Positions 8,841 to 16,884 of a stretch of DNA of 64,000 nucleotides are shown here, piece by piece. A program made the translations under genes and the position numbers. This DNA is from Kaistia terrae (GTDB lineage: Bacteria > Pseudomonadota > Alphaproteobacteria > Rhizobiales > Kaistiaceae): assembly GCF_026344005.1 (NCBI RefSeq), contig NZ_JAPKNH010000004.1, positions 248,001 to 312,000 of the forward strand, read 5' to 3'. Below the pieces are notes generated by a model. It was not told the origin of the DNA and ran no database searches. It saw only the letters and a program-made list of their open reading frames with translations. How positions within the stretch are numbered: the stretch's first letter is position 1; every line of letters begins with the position of its first letter.

Positions 8841-8863
8841 ATTGAAGAAGATTGTTTCTTATT
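8841..8863. promoter_or_regulatory. Candidate IclR operator, copy 2
   Basis: ATTGAAGAA is followed by GATTG and TTTCTTATT. The left arm is identical to copy 1. It lies 66 bp upstream of the IclR start and is the most degenerate of the three, as autoregulatory sites often are. Confidence 0.45.
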
Positions 8864-8928
8864 GCGACTCGATTGCCGCCGAAATTGCTGCTTAGCTGGG
8901 CGTCGATCCAAATGAAGGGCGGCCGACG

Positions 8929-9747
8929 ATGACGGATGAGCGATACAGGGTGCAGAGCCTCGGGCGTGCGCTCGACCTGCTGGAGCGGATTGCCGACAGC
9001 GGGCCGGCGGGCGCCAGGCTGACGGATCTGGCCCGCGATATCGGCCTGTCGAAGCCGGCGGCTTACGCGATCCTGGCGACGCTGCGGGCGAGGGGCGTCG
9101 TGACCGATAGCGGCGAAGGCATGACACGGCGCTACCGCCTTGGCCTGTCGCTGCTGCGACTTGGCGATCTTGCCGTCGCCAATACCGGGCTTGCCGAAGT
9201 GGCGCTGCCGGTACTGCGCGACCTGACGCAGGAGATCGGCATGACCTCGCGCGTCGCCATGATGGATGATGGCTTCGCGGTGGTGATCGGCCGCGTCGAT
9301 GCGCCGGGCGCGATCCGCTTCGATGCGGCGCTCGGCCGGCGCGAACAGCCGCATTGCTCCGGCGTCGGCAAGGTGTTGCTCGCCGCCATGCCGCGCCCGA
9401 GCGCGTTGCAACTGCTGGAGCGCGTCGGCTATCCGGCGCGGACGCCAAAATCTTTGACCTCGATCGCGGCCCTCAGCGATGATCTCGACCGGATCGCGGC
9501 GCGTCACTACGCGATCGACGACGAGGAAGACCATGAGGGCATCATCTGCGTCGCGGCGGCGGTGTTCGGCCGTGGCGGCCAGACGCTCGGCGCCATCAGC
9601 GTCACGACGCTGAAGCAATTGCTGCCGCTGGAGGCGGTGGGCTCCATCGCCGAGCCACTGGTGCGCCATGCCGATCTGATTTCGCGCGCGCTCGGTGGTC
9701 CTTCGGCGCTCGAAGCCTGGACCCTGCGACCGCAGACGGACGTTTGA
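8929..9747 (+). CDS. IclR-family transcriptional regulator
   Basis: A 272-residue IclR protein of normal length. An N-terminal winged helix-turn-helix (about 8-70) has the recognition helix in LARDIGLSKPAAYAIL. A GAF-like effector domain (about 85-255) contains ALGRREQPHCSGVGKVLLA and a distal Cys in EDHEGIICVAAAVF. Divergent from the dehydratase unit and upstream of an epimerase gene it overlaps. The three similar dyads in this block (8625, 8841, 10815) are its likely binding sites. The effector is probably a sugar or keto-deoxy acid intermediate. Confidence 0.92.
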   Translation: MTDERYRVQSLGRALDLLERIADSGPAGARLTDLARDIGLSKPAAYAILATLRARGVVTDSGEGMTRRYRLGLSLLRLGDLAVANTGLAEVALPVLRDLTQEIGMTSRVAMMDDGFAVVIGRVDAPGAIRFDAALGRREQPHCSGVGKVLLAAMPRPSALQLLERVGYPARTPKSLTSIAALSDDLDRIAARHYAIDDEEDHEGIICVAAAVFGRGGQTLGAISVTTLKQLLPLEAVGSIAEPLVRHADLISRALGGPSALEAWTLRPQTDV

Positions 9748-10643
9748 CCGTGACCCGGGTCGATACCACCGGTCTGGAGACGGAGCGCTTTCGCCTGACC
9801 CTGCTGCCGGAACTGGGCGGCCGCATCGCCGCCTGCCAGTGGCGTCATCCCGACGGACGCTGGCTCGACCTGATCCGGCCGATGTCGCTGCCCTATGACG
9901 GCGACGAGGAGGCCGGTTGCTTTCCGCTGACGCCTTTCTCCAACCGCCTGCGCGACGGGCGTTTCAACTTCGCCGGCCGCGAGATCCAGATGCCGCGCAA
10001 CACGCCGGGGCCGCATGTCGAGCATGGCCATGGCTGGCAGCGGCCGTGGACCGTCGCCGCGCGCGGGCCGGGCCAGATCGTCCTGCGCTATGAGCATGCC
10101 GGCGACGCCTGGCCGTTTCCCTATGCCATCGAGCAGGCGATCGAATTGTTGCCGGATCGGCTGCGCGTCACGCTGACGGCGCATAATCGAGGCGTGGAGC
10201 CGATGCCCTACGGCTTCGGGCTGCATCCGTTTTTCCCGGCGACGCCGGAAACCACGCTCGAAGCTCGGGTCGAATCGGTCTGGCATGTCGATGACGAGGT
10301 GATGCCGACGCGTCTCGGTCTGGCCTCCGAGCTTTGGGGCAGCGCGCCGCGTCTGGTCGTCAGCGAGGCATCGCTGGACACTGCCTTTGCCGGCTGGGAC
10401 GGCGCGGCGACCCTTCGCTGGCCGGAACTTGGCGCGGGATTGAGCATGGCGGCCGATGCGCCGCTGCGTCATCTCGTGGTCTACACGCCACCCGGCGCTT
10501 CCCATTTTTGCGCAGAGCCGGTCAGCCATTCCACCGATGCGTTCAATCTCGCAGAGACCCGGAACGACACGGGAATGGTGGTTCTTGCCCCCGGCGAAAC
10601 GCTGACAACGGCGATATCGCTGTCCCCGTTCGCCTTGCCGTGA
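9744..10643 (+). CDS. Aldose 1-epimerase family protein (mutarotase)
   Basis: About 299 residues with a galactose-mutarotase fold. Diagnostic stretches are LLPELGGRIAACQW, FPLTPFSNRLRDGRF, the catalytic-type His in HVEHGHGWQRPW, and YGFGLHPFFP. It interconverts alpha and beta anomers of an aldose, supplying the form used by a dehydrogenase. The start is either TTG 9744, overlapping the IclR stop, or GTG 9750; both give nearly the same protein. Co-transcribed with the IclR gene. Its presence implies that the pathway begins with a free sugar, not only with an aldonate. Confidence 0.85.
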   Translation: MTVTRVDTTGLETERFRLTLLPELGGRIAACQWRHPDGRWLDLIRPMSLPYDGDEEAGCFPLTPFSNRLRDGRFNFAGREIQMPRNTPGPHVEHGHGWQRPWTVAARGPGQIVLRYEHAGDAWPFPYAIEQAIELLPDRLRVTLTAHNRGVEPMPYGFGLHPFFPATPETTLEARVESVWHVDDEVMPTRLGLASELWGSAPRLVVSEASLDTAFAGWDGAATLRWPELGAGLSMAADAPLRHLVVYTPPGASHFCAEPVSHSTDAFNLAETRNDTGMVVLAPGETLTTAISLSPFALP

Positions 10644-10940
10644 CGGCTGCCTTCGGCCGAAGGCCGCCGGCGAGCCGAATGCTTACCTTCAAAGCGCTTT
10701 GACTGATTTTCGGGCAGGCCGTGGCGAAGTGATCTTGCGCAACAACGCCCGTCTCAAGGACAGCCAAGTTGTAAGACGGTCGTTGACATTCCGCTTCAGC
10801 AAACATAGCATTTAATTACAGAACACTATTTCGTAATGCAAAACATTAAACATGGATCTGGCAGTGTTTCCTACGGAGGCACTGCGGGAGCGGCTCTTCT
10901 GTAGAGCAGCCCATGCATCTGCTCCCAGGGAAGGCGTCCC
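10644..10940. other. 297-bp promoter region of the amino-acid-type ABC operon
   Basis: No gene. Contains the best-conserved copy of the 23-bp dyad (10815-10837) in an AT-rich stretch (10800-10855), 104 bp before the permease start. Nothing else recognised. Confidence 0.5.
10815..10837. promoter_or_regulatory. Candidate IclR operator, copy 3
   Basis: ATTACAGAA, CACTA, TTTCGTAAT: outer arms ATTAC/GTAAT are perfectly complementary and 7 of 9 arm positions pair. It shares GAACACTATTT with copy 1, 2.2 kb away. It links the ABC operon to the dehydratase operon and its regulator. Confidence 0.6.
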
Positions 10941-11681
10941 GTGTTCACGACATTCATCGACTTGTTTAATTTCGAGGGCTTCTGGGATTATTTCCCGGAT
11001 TTGATGCGCGGCGCCGCCATCAGCCTTCAGCTTACTTTCTGCGTCATGCTCATCGCCTTGCCGCTCGGGCTTTTGCTGGCGTTGGCCAAGATCGGTCGAT
11101 CGCGAATTCTGCGCATCGCCGCGTCATTCTACATCGAGGTCGTGCGCGGCACGCCCTGCCTGCTGCAGCTGTTCTACATCTACTTCGTGCTGCCGGCCTT
11201 CGGCATCCGTTTCGATCCCTTCATGGCCGGCGTCATCGGCCTGTCGATCAACTATTCGGCCTATCTCGCCGAGGTCTATCGCGCCGGCATCGTCGCCATT
11301 CCGCATGGCCAGGTCGAGGCTGCCAAGGCGCTCGGTATGTCGCGCCGCAAGATGCTGCGCCTGATCATCCTGCCGCAGGCGATCCGCGTCGTCGTCCCGC
11401 CGCTCGGCAACTATTGCATCTCGCTTTTCAAGGATACGTCGCTGGTATCAATCGTAACGGTGCGTGAGCTTATTTTCACCGGACAGATCATCTCGTCGAC
11501 GAATTTCCAGTATTTCACCGTCTTCACGATCATCGGCGCGATCTACCTGTTCTTCTCCTATCCGGCGGCCTTGCTTGTCCGCTACCTGGAAAAGCGCATG
11601 GCGATCGGCGCGCGGCGCCCTGTCGTCGTGGCGTCCGACATTGCCCCGGTTGCCACCGTCGAAGGGACCGCCAAGTCATGA
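10941..11681 (+). CDS. Amino-acid-type ABC transporter permease (HisM/GlnP family)
   Basis: A 246-residue permease with about five hydrophobic segments. It has the EAA loop of the His/Glu/Gln family ([20 protein letters not shown]) preceded by the usual '[17 protein letters not shown]'. Only one permease gene is present, so the channel is probably a homodimer. The last four bases overlap the ATPase start (ATGA). Given the shared operator with the sugar-acid operon, the substrate may be a sugar acid or related carboxylate rather than an amino acid. Confidence 0.88.
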   Translation: MFTTFIDLFNFEGFWDYFPDLMRGAAISLQLTFCVMLIALPLGLLLALAKIGRSRILRIAASFYIEVVRGTPCLLQLFYIYFVLPAFGIRFDPFMAGVIGLSINYSAYLAEVYRAGIVAIPHGQVEAAKALGMSRRKMLRLIILPQAIRVVVPPLGNYCISLFKDTSLVSIVTVRELIFTGQIISSTNFQYFTVFTIIGAIYLFFSYPAALLVRYLEKRMAIGARRPVVVASDIAPVATVEGTAKS

Positions 11682-12466
11682 TCCGCCTCGAGAGCATCAA
11701 CAAGAGCTTCGGCGCCCACCACGTCCTGAAGGACGTCTCGCTGACGGTCGACAAGGCGGAAGTCGTCTGCGTCATCGGCCCATCGGGTTCGGGCAAGTCA
11801 ACGATGCTTCGCTGCATCAACAACATGGAAGATATCGGCAGCGGCACGATCTCGATCGATGGCCAGCCGGTCTACCGCTACGAGCGGGACGGCAAGCTCA
11901 TTGTCGACAGCGAGAAGCAGATCGAAGCGATCCGCGCCAAGGTCGGCATGGTGTTCCAGTCCTTCAACCTGTTCCCGCATCTGACGGTGACGGAGAACAT
12001 CACCGTCGCGCCGATCCACGTGCTCGGACGGTCGCGCGGCGAGGCGACGGACATCGCGCTGGGCCTCCTGGAAAAGGTCGGCCTCGCCATGAAGGCGCAG
12101 GCTTATCCGCACGAGCTTTCCGGCGGCCAACAGCAGCGCGTCGCCATTGCCCGTGCGCTCGCCATGCGGCCGAAGGCGATCCTGTTCGACGAGGTCACCT
12201 CGGCACTCGATCCTGAACTTGTCGGCGAGGTGCTCCGCGTCATGCGGGCCTTGGCCGACGAAGGCATGACCATGGTGGTCGTCACCCACGAGATGGGTTT
12301 TGCCCGCGACGTCTCCGACCGCGTGGTCTTCATGGCCGACGGCAAGATCGTCGAAAGCGGCAAGCCGCACGAGCTTTTCTCCGCGCCGCAGCAGGAGCGG
12401 ACCCGGGACTTTCTGCGATCTGTCCTCGAGCGCAACAGGGAAATGGGCGCCGCGGCCAGTCGATAG
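11678..12466 (+). CDS. Amino-acid-type ABC transporter ATPase (GlnQ/HisP family)
   Basis: A 262-residue single-domain ATPase. Walker A is GPSGSGKST near residue 35. The Q-loop is [12 protein letters not shown], the signature is [15 protein letters not shown], Walker B is [12 protein letters not shown], and the H-loop is VVTHEMGFA. It has the short family insertion around [18 protein letters not shown], as in HisP-like proteins. It overlaps the permease gene by 4 bp and precedes the binding-protein gene by 39 bp; all three form one importer. Confidence 0.92.
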   Translation: MIRLESINKSFGAHHVLKDVSLTVDKAEVVCVIGPSGSGKSTMLRCINNMEDIGSGTISIDGQPVYRYERDGKLIVDSEKQIEAIRAKVGMVFQSFNLFPHLTVTENITVAPIHVLGRSRGEATDIALGLLEKVGLAMKAQAYPHELSGGQQQRVAIARALAMRPKAILFDEVTSALDPELVGEVLRVMRALADEGMTMVVVTHEMGFARDVSDRVVFMADGKIVESGKPHELFSAPQQERTRDFLRSVLERNREMGAAASR

Positions 12467-12505
12467 AGCGTTTGCCTTCAACAAAAACAACGAGGGGACT
12501 ATCCA

Positions 12506-13360
12506 GTGAAACTGACCAGTTTTGTTCTTGCTTCGGTCGTGGCCGGCGTCATGTCGGCATCCGCCGCCTGGGCCGGCGACATCGGCGTCGGCAACGCCAC
12601 CTATGATGGCGGCGACGGCTCCTACAAGCGCGCCATCGCCGACGGCATCACCCTGCTGATCGCCGCCGATCCGCCGAACACGTTCCAGGACGAGAAGACC
12701 AAGGAATATGACGGCACCGACGTCCGCATCTTCCGCGAGATCACCAAGCGCCTCGGCATCGAGAAGGTGACCTGGTCGCTGATCCCGTTCGACGCGATGG
12801 TGCCGACCCTGCTTTCGAACCGCGGCGACGTCATCGTCGACAATCTGCATGAGAACGAAAAGCGCCTGAAGGTTCTGGCCTTCACCGGCCCGTCCTACTG
12901 GTACGGCTCGGGCGTCACCGTCGCAAAGGGCAACCCGCTCAACATCCACAGCTGGGATGATTTCGCCGGCAAGACCGTCGGCACGCTGCGCGGCTCTGTC
13001 AATCACGGCCTGCTCGAGAAGCGGACCGACCTCAAGGAACTCAAGCTCTACACGAGCAACGAGGCCGAGTTCTCCGACATCATCGCCGGCCGTCTCGACG
13101 TCGGTATGGAAGACGACATCAAGGTGGGCCAGTTCCTGAAGAAGCATCCGGATGCCGCCATGGAGCTGGTTTCCGACTACAAGCCGCTTCCGGAAGAATA
13201 CGGCTACGCCCGCTACGCGCTTCGCAAGGAAGACGTCGATCTGAACAGCGCCATCTCGCGCGCTCTGGCCGAAATCCGCGCCGATGGCACCATGTCCGCC
13301 ATCATCAAGGAATTCGGCTACACCGACCGCAATCTCTGGTTCTTCCCGGTCGACAAGTAA
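12506..13360 (+). CDS. Family-3 extracellular solute-binding protein
   Basis: A 284-residue periplasmic protein. The signal peptide (MKLTSFVLASVVAGVMSASA) ends near AWAGD. The family-3 core includes LLIAADPPNTFQDEK, the hinge stretch 'GTDVRIFREITKRLG' and 'WDDFAGKTVGTLRGSVN'. ATG 12506 is preceded by GAGGGG. Family-3 proteins bind amino acids, opines or small carboxylates. Regulation with the IclR-linked catabolic block suggests it delivers the pathway substrate. A T-run terminator follows at 13413. Confidence 0.88.
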   Translation: MKLTSFVLASVVAGVMSASAAWAGDIGVGNATYDGGDGSYKRAIADGITLLIAADPPNTFQDEKTKEYDGTDVRIFREITKRLGIEKVTWSLIPFDAMVPTLLSNRGDVIVDNLHENEKRLKVLAFTGPSYWYGSGVTVAKGNPLNIHSWDDFAGKTVGTLRGSVNHGLLEKRTDLKELKLYTSNEAEFSDIIAGRLDVGMEDDIKVGQFLKKHPDAAMELVSDYKPLPEEYGYARYALRKEDVDLNSAISRALAEIRADGTMSAIIKEFGYTDRNLWFFPVDK

Positions 13361-13412
13361 CCGCTTCCTCGCCCGGTCTCTGGATCGGGCGACATTCTGC
13401 GTCACACTCTGG

Positions 13413-13439
13413 CAGGCCGGCTCATGCCGGCCTGTTTTT
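13413..13439 (+). terminator. Intrinsic terminator
   Basis: CAGGCCGGC, a 4-base loop, GCCGGCCTG, then five T residues; 52 bp after the binding-protein stop. Confidence 0.85.
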
Positions 13440-13647
13440 GTTGGGATCCCCGCATAGCATTTGCTTCCGGCGCCAAGTCGCGCAAGGGTAGCGCGTGCGT
13501 CGATCGGCCGTCGCGCCGCGTCCCGAGCGACCCCGTCGCCGCGATCGCGGATATCCCCCGGCCGGGCCCCAGACGAACGAATTCGGGAGCACGCGCGGAA
13601 AGCCGCGCGACACGGCCGTCTGGCCGCGTGAAAAGAAAGAACATGAC

Positions 13648-14634
13648 ATGAAGAAGCGGCAGCTTGGGCGCACCGGCGCACAGATCTCGGAAATCGGCTT
13701 CGGCGCCTGGCAGATCGGCGGTTCCTGGGGCGACGTCAGCGAGGAAGACGGCAAGAAGGCCCTGAACGCCGCCCTCGATGCCGGCGTGACCTTCATCGAC
13801 ACCGCCGACGTCTATGGCGACGGCCGCTCGGAAAAGATCATCGCCGAAGTGCTGAAGGCGCGCGGTGGTGACCGTCCCTTCGTCGCCAGCAAGGCAGGCC
13901 GGCGGCTGAGCCCGCATGTGGCGGACGGCTATACCGGCGCCAATATCGAGGCCTTCATCGACCGCAGCCTGAAAAACCTGCAGATCGAGACGCTGGACCT
14001 CGTGCAACTGCATTGCCCGCCGACCGACGTCTATTATCGCCCCGATTTCTTCGGCGAGCTCGACGGCCTCGTCGCCAAGGGCAAGATCCGCAATTACGGC
14101 GTTTCGGTCGAGCGGGTCGAAGAGGCGCTGAAGGCGATCGAGTATCCGAACGTCGCCACCGTCCAGATCATCTACAACATCTTCCGCCAGCGCCCGCATG
14201 ACCTCTTCTTCGCCGAGGCGAGCAAGAAGAATGTCGGCGTCATCGTTCGCGTGCCGCTGGCATCCGGCCTGCTCTCGGGCAAGATCACCCGCGACACCGC
14301 TTTCCGGGCCGACGACCACCGCAACTTCAACCGCCATGGCGAGCAGTTCGATGTCGGCGAGACCTTTGCCGGCGTGCCGTTCGACGTCGCGTTGCAGGCC
14401 GTCGACGAACTGCGTCCGCTGCTGCCGGCCGATGTCGCGATGTCGACCTTCGCGCTGCGCTGGATCCTGCTGCAGCCGGCCGTCTCGGTGGTGATCCCGG
14501 GCGCCCGCAACGAGACGCAGGCGCAGTCCAACGCCGCCGCGAGCAACCTCGCCGGCATCTCGCCGGAAAACCGCGCGCGGATCGTAGAAATCTACGACCG
14601 GCTGGTCAAGCCGCACGTCCACCATCGCTGGTAG
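13648..14634 (+). CDS. Aldo/keto reductase, possible aldose 1-dehydrogenase
   Basis: A 328-residue AKR. The catalytic tetrad is visible: Asp and Tyr in DTADVYGDGRSE, Lys in FVASKAGRR, His in DLVQLHCPP. The C-terminal NADP-binding stretch is VVIPGARNETQ. I start at ATG 13648 (MKKRQLGRTGAQ) after an AAAGAAAG purine run; upstream in-frame sequence is non-homologous. Cytoplasmic NAD(P)H oxidoreductase. In this block it could oxidise an aldose to its lactone, providing the aldonate for the dehydratase. It is separated from the ABC operon by a terminator, so it likely has its own promoter. Confidence 0.85.
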   Translation: MKKRQLGRTGAQISEIGFGAWQIGGSWGDVSEEDGKKALNAALDAGVTFIDTADVYGDGRSEKIIAEVLKARGGDRPFVASKAGRRLSPHVADGYTGANIEAFIDRSLKNLQIETLDLVQLHCPPTDVYYRPDFFGELDGLVAKGKIRNYGVSVERVEEALKAIEYPNVATVQIIYNIFRQRPHDLFFAEASKKNVGVIVRVPLASGLLSGKITRDTAFRADDHRNFNRHGEQFDVGETFAGVPFDVALQAVDELRPLLPADVAMSTFALRWILLQPAVSVVIPGARNETQAQSNAAASNLAGISPENRARIVEIYDRLVKPHVHHRW

Positions 14635-14676
14635 GCCTTTGGCCGGCATTGCCGGGCCATCACCCTGACAAAGAAG

Positions 14677-14708
14677 CCCGGCCTGTCCACGACAGGTCGG
14701 GTTTTTTT
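14677..14708 (+). terminator. Intrinsic terminator
   Basis: CCCGGCCTGTC and GACAGGTCGGG (one mismatch) with a 3-base loop, followed by seven T residues; lies between the convergent aldo/keto reductase and phnM genes. Confidence 0.85.
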
Positions 14709-14719
14709 GTTTGTCAGAC

Positions 14720-15862
14720 TCAGAACCGGATGTCGTCGGCGCGCCAGATCGAGCGGATCACCGGGTGGCCGTCGACGAGGCGGACACGCAGCAAATCGGC
14801 CCGCCGACCCGGCTCGATCCGGCCGCGATCGGTAAGGCCGAGCATGTCGGCCGGGGTCGCACTCACGGTGGCGAGCGCCTGCGGCAGCGACATGCCGTTG
14901 CCGGCGAGCACGAAGGCTGCCTCAAGCAGGCTGGTCGGCACGTAGTCGGAAGAGAGCGCGTCGAGCAGGCCGTGGACCGCCAGTTCGGCGGCGCTGACAT
15001 TGCCGGAATGCGAACGGCCGAGCACGACGTTCGGTCCGCCCATGACGATCTTCATGTCTCTGGCGCGTGCCTGTTGGGCCGCTGTCAGCGTCGTCGGGAA
15101 TTCCGAGATTGCGACGCCCTCCTGCCGGGCACGATCGACCTCGTCCGGCGTGGTGTCGTCATGGCTGGCGAGCGGGATGCCACGCGCGGCGGCCTGTCGG
15201 CGGATCTCGGCGCGCTGCGGCGTCGAATAGGTTTCGCGGTCGGCGCGGCGCTGGGCGATGTAGGCGTCGAACTCGGCATCGGTCCAAACGCGGCCATTCT
15301 TCTTGCGGCGGAAGGCGCGATAGATCGCGAGATCGCTCCACTGGCCTTGGCCGGGCGTGTGATCCATCAGGCTGACCAGACCGAGGCGCGGATGGTCGGC
15401 ATAACGTCCGAAGATGTCGAGCGCGCCGGCGTCGGATACCTCGCAGCGGAAATGCAGGAAATGGTCGGCCTTGAGCAGGCCATGCGCCCGCGCTGCGTCG
15501 AGGTTCTCTATGCTCTTGCCGATCATCGCGCGGCGCTCGCCGCCGCTGTCGTAATCGCCGAGCGAAATGGCGTCGTAGACGGTGGTGATGCCGGCGCCGA
15601 ACATGTCGCGGTCATGGGCCAGCACGGCGCCGATCGCCGAAGGCCACGCGACGGCCGGGCGCGGCGCGAAGTGACGTTCCAGATTGTCGGTGTGGACGTC
15701 GATCAGGCCGGGAAGCAGGAAGTCACCGTCACCATCGATGGCGCCCGATACCGAACTGGCCTCGCTGTCGATTTCCTGGATGCGGCCGTCTTCAAGAACG
15801 ACGCTGCCCCGGATGATCTCGGTCGGAAGGACGATCTGGAAATTGTTCAGGACGGTTTGCAT
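14720..15862 (-). CDS. phnM: PhnM-like alpha-D-ribose 1-methylphosphonate 5-triphosphate diphosphatase
   Basis: A 380-residue amidohydrolase-fold protein. PhnM hallmarks are LPGLIDVHTDNLERHF (metal-binding His pair and substrate region), SLMDHTPGQGQW, SHDDTTPDEV, and a C-terminal ADMLGLTDRGRIEPGRRADL. In the C-P lyase pathway PhnM removes pyrophosphate from ribose-1-alkylphosphonate-5-triphosphate. I start at ATG 15862 (MQTVLNNFQIVLPTEII). No phnF-L, phnN or phosphonate transporter gene is nearby. It may complement a C-P lyase locus elsewhere or act on another triphosphate. Confidence 0.85.
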   Translation of the reverse strand: MQTVLNNFQIVLPTEIIRGSVVLEDGRIQEIDSEASSVSGAIDGDGDFLLPGLIDVHTDNLERHFAPRPAVAWPSAIGAVLAHDRDMFGAGITTVYDAISLGDYDSGGERRAMIGKSIENLDAARAHGLLKADHFLHFRCEVSDAGALDIFGRYADHPRLGLVSLMDHTPGQGQWSDLAIYRAFRRKKNGRVWTDAEFDAYIAQRRADRETYSTPQRAEIRRQAAARGIPLASHDDTTPDEVDRARQEGVAISEFPTTLTAAQQARARDMKIVMGGPNVVLGRSHSGNVSAAELAVHGLLDALSSDYVPTSLLEAAFVLAGNGMSLPQALATVSATPADMLGLTDRGRIEPGRRADLLRVRLVDGHPVIRSIWRADDIRF

Positions 15863-15981
15863 GGCGATCCGGGATGCGGGTAGGGCGGAGGGATGGCCCA
15901 GAGACGAGCCTGCGGCCGCACCTAAGCCTGTTTTGTTGCGGTTTCGTGACGGACTTTCGGATGCGCGCAAGACGGCATGGC

Positions 15982-16018
15982 AAAGCCGGCCGCGACGGGT
16001 TCGCCACGGCCGGCTTTT
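15982..16018. terminator. Bidirectional terminator-like hairpin
   Basis: AAGCCGGCCG and CGGCCGGCTT flank a 14-base loop, with TTTT on the plus side and AAA on the other. It ends the minus-strand operon just past the rraA-like stop (16034). Confidence 0.7.
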
Positions 16019-16033
16019 GTTGAAACTGCTGGC

Positions 16034-16786
16034 TCAGCCCTTGATCGGGTTGAGCTTGCGCCAGGCCAGATATTCGTCCTGCGCGTCGGCGTGCAGCGGG
16101 TAGTAACGCTGCAGCGCGCCGCCTTCGAGCAGCTTGATCTTGGAGAATTCCTCCCATTCGTGATGCTCGGACGCCGTGGCGATCACTTCCTCCGCCAGCG
16201 CCGCCGGCAGCACCACCGCGCCGTCATCATCGGCGACGATGATGTCGCCGGGGATCACCGTCACGCCGCCGCAGGCGATCGGGATGTTGTAGTCCATCGG
16301 CATCAGCCCGGTCTGGGTGTGGAAGTTGGGCGTAAGGCCGCGGATCCACATCGGCATGTCGAGTTCGATCTGGCCGGGATAATCGCGGATGCAGCCGTCG
16401 ATGACGAGGCCGGCACCGCCACGGCCCTTGAAATAGGTCATCATCATCTCGCCGAACACACCGGCGGTCATGTCGCCGCGCGAGTCGACCACCACCACGT
16501 CGCCCGGCTGGGTCTTGTAGAGCACGTGCCGGTGCAGCTGCTTTTCCGGGTCGGCATATTCGCCGTCGCCATAGAGATCCTCGCGCTTCGGCATGAATTG
16601 CAGCGTCAGCGCCGGGCCGACCATGACGCGGCCCTTGTGCCAACTGACAGGCCCGGTCATGTGCGGGTTGCGGATGCCCATATGGCCGAGCGTGCCGGCG
16701 ACGGTCGCCGCGCCGATCTTCTTCAGCGCTTCGATCTGCGCCTTGGGCGGCCGCTTGATGTCCTTGATGTCCGCATTCGTCGTCAT
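16034..16786 (-). CDS. RraA-like / HMG-aldolase-fold protein
   Basis: A 250-residue member of the RraA/HMG-aldolase superfamily. It has GTLGHMG, the VVVDSRGDMTAGVFGEMM stretch, the core GLVIDGCIRDYPG (Asp/Arg typical of metal-dependent class II pyruvate aldolases of this fold) and DIIVADDDGAVVLPAAL. RNase E inhibition is not expected for such longer metabolic members. They often sit with sugar-acid dehydratases and cleave or decarboxylate oxo-acids. It is the last gene of the ABC/enolase-superfamily operon, 98 bp after the enzyme gene. Exact reaction unknown. Confidence 0.82.
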   Translation of the reverse strand: MTTNADIKDIKRPPKAQIEALKKIGAATVAGTLGHMGIRNPHMTGPVSWHKGRVMVGPALTLQFMPKREDLYGDGEYADPEKQLHRHVLYKTQPGDVVVVDSRGDMTAGVFGEMMMTYFKGRGGAGLVIDGCIRDYPGQIELDMPMWIRGLTPNFHTQTGLMPMDYNIPIACGGVTVIPGDIIVADDDGAVVLPAALAEEVIATASEHHEWEEFSKIKLLEGGALQRYYPLHADAQDEYLAWRKLNPIKG

Positions 16787-16884
16787 GGTCGTCTCCCCTG
16801 GCGGATTTCTGCCGCCGTCATCGCGTGATCAGGCGATGGCGCCCCGCTACCGGTGGCGCCCTTTGTGGAACCGGTTCGAGAGGC

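Larger units (their letters stand above)
8602..8928. promoter_or_regulatory. 327-bp divergent promoter region
   Basis: Lies between the start of the dehydratase gene and the IclR gene. It is AT-rich near both ends (8620-8665 and 8815-8870) and holds two copies of the 23-bp dyad described separately. This layout is expected for an autoregulated IclR repressor or activator controlling the divergent operon. Confidence 0.6.
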
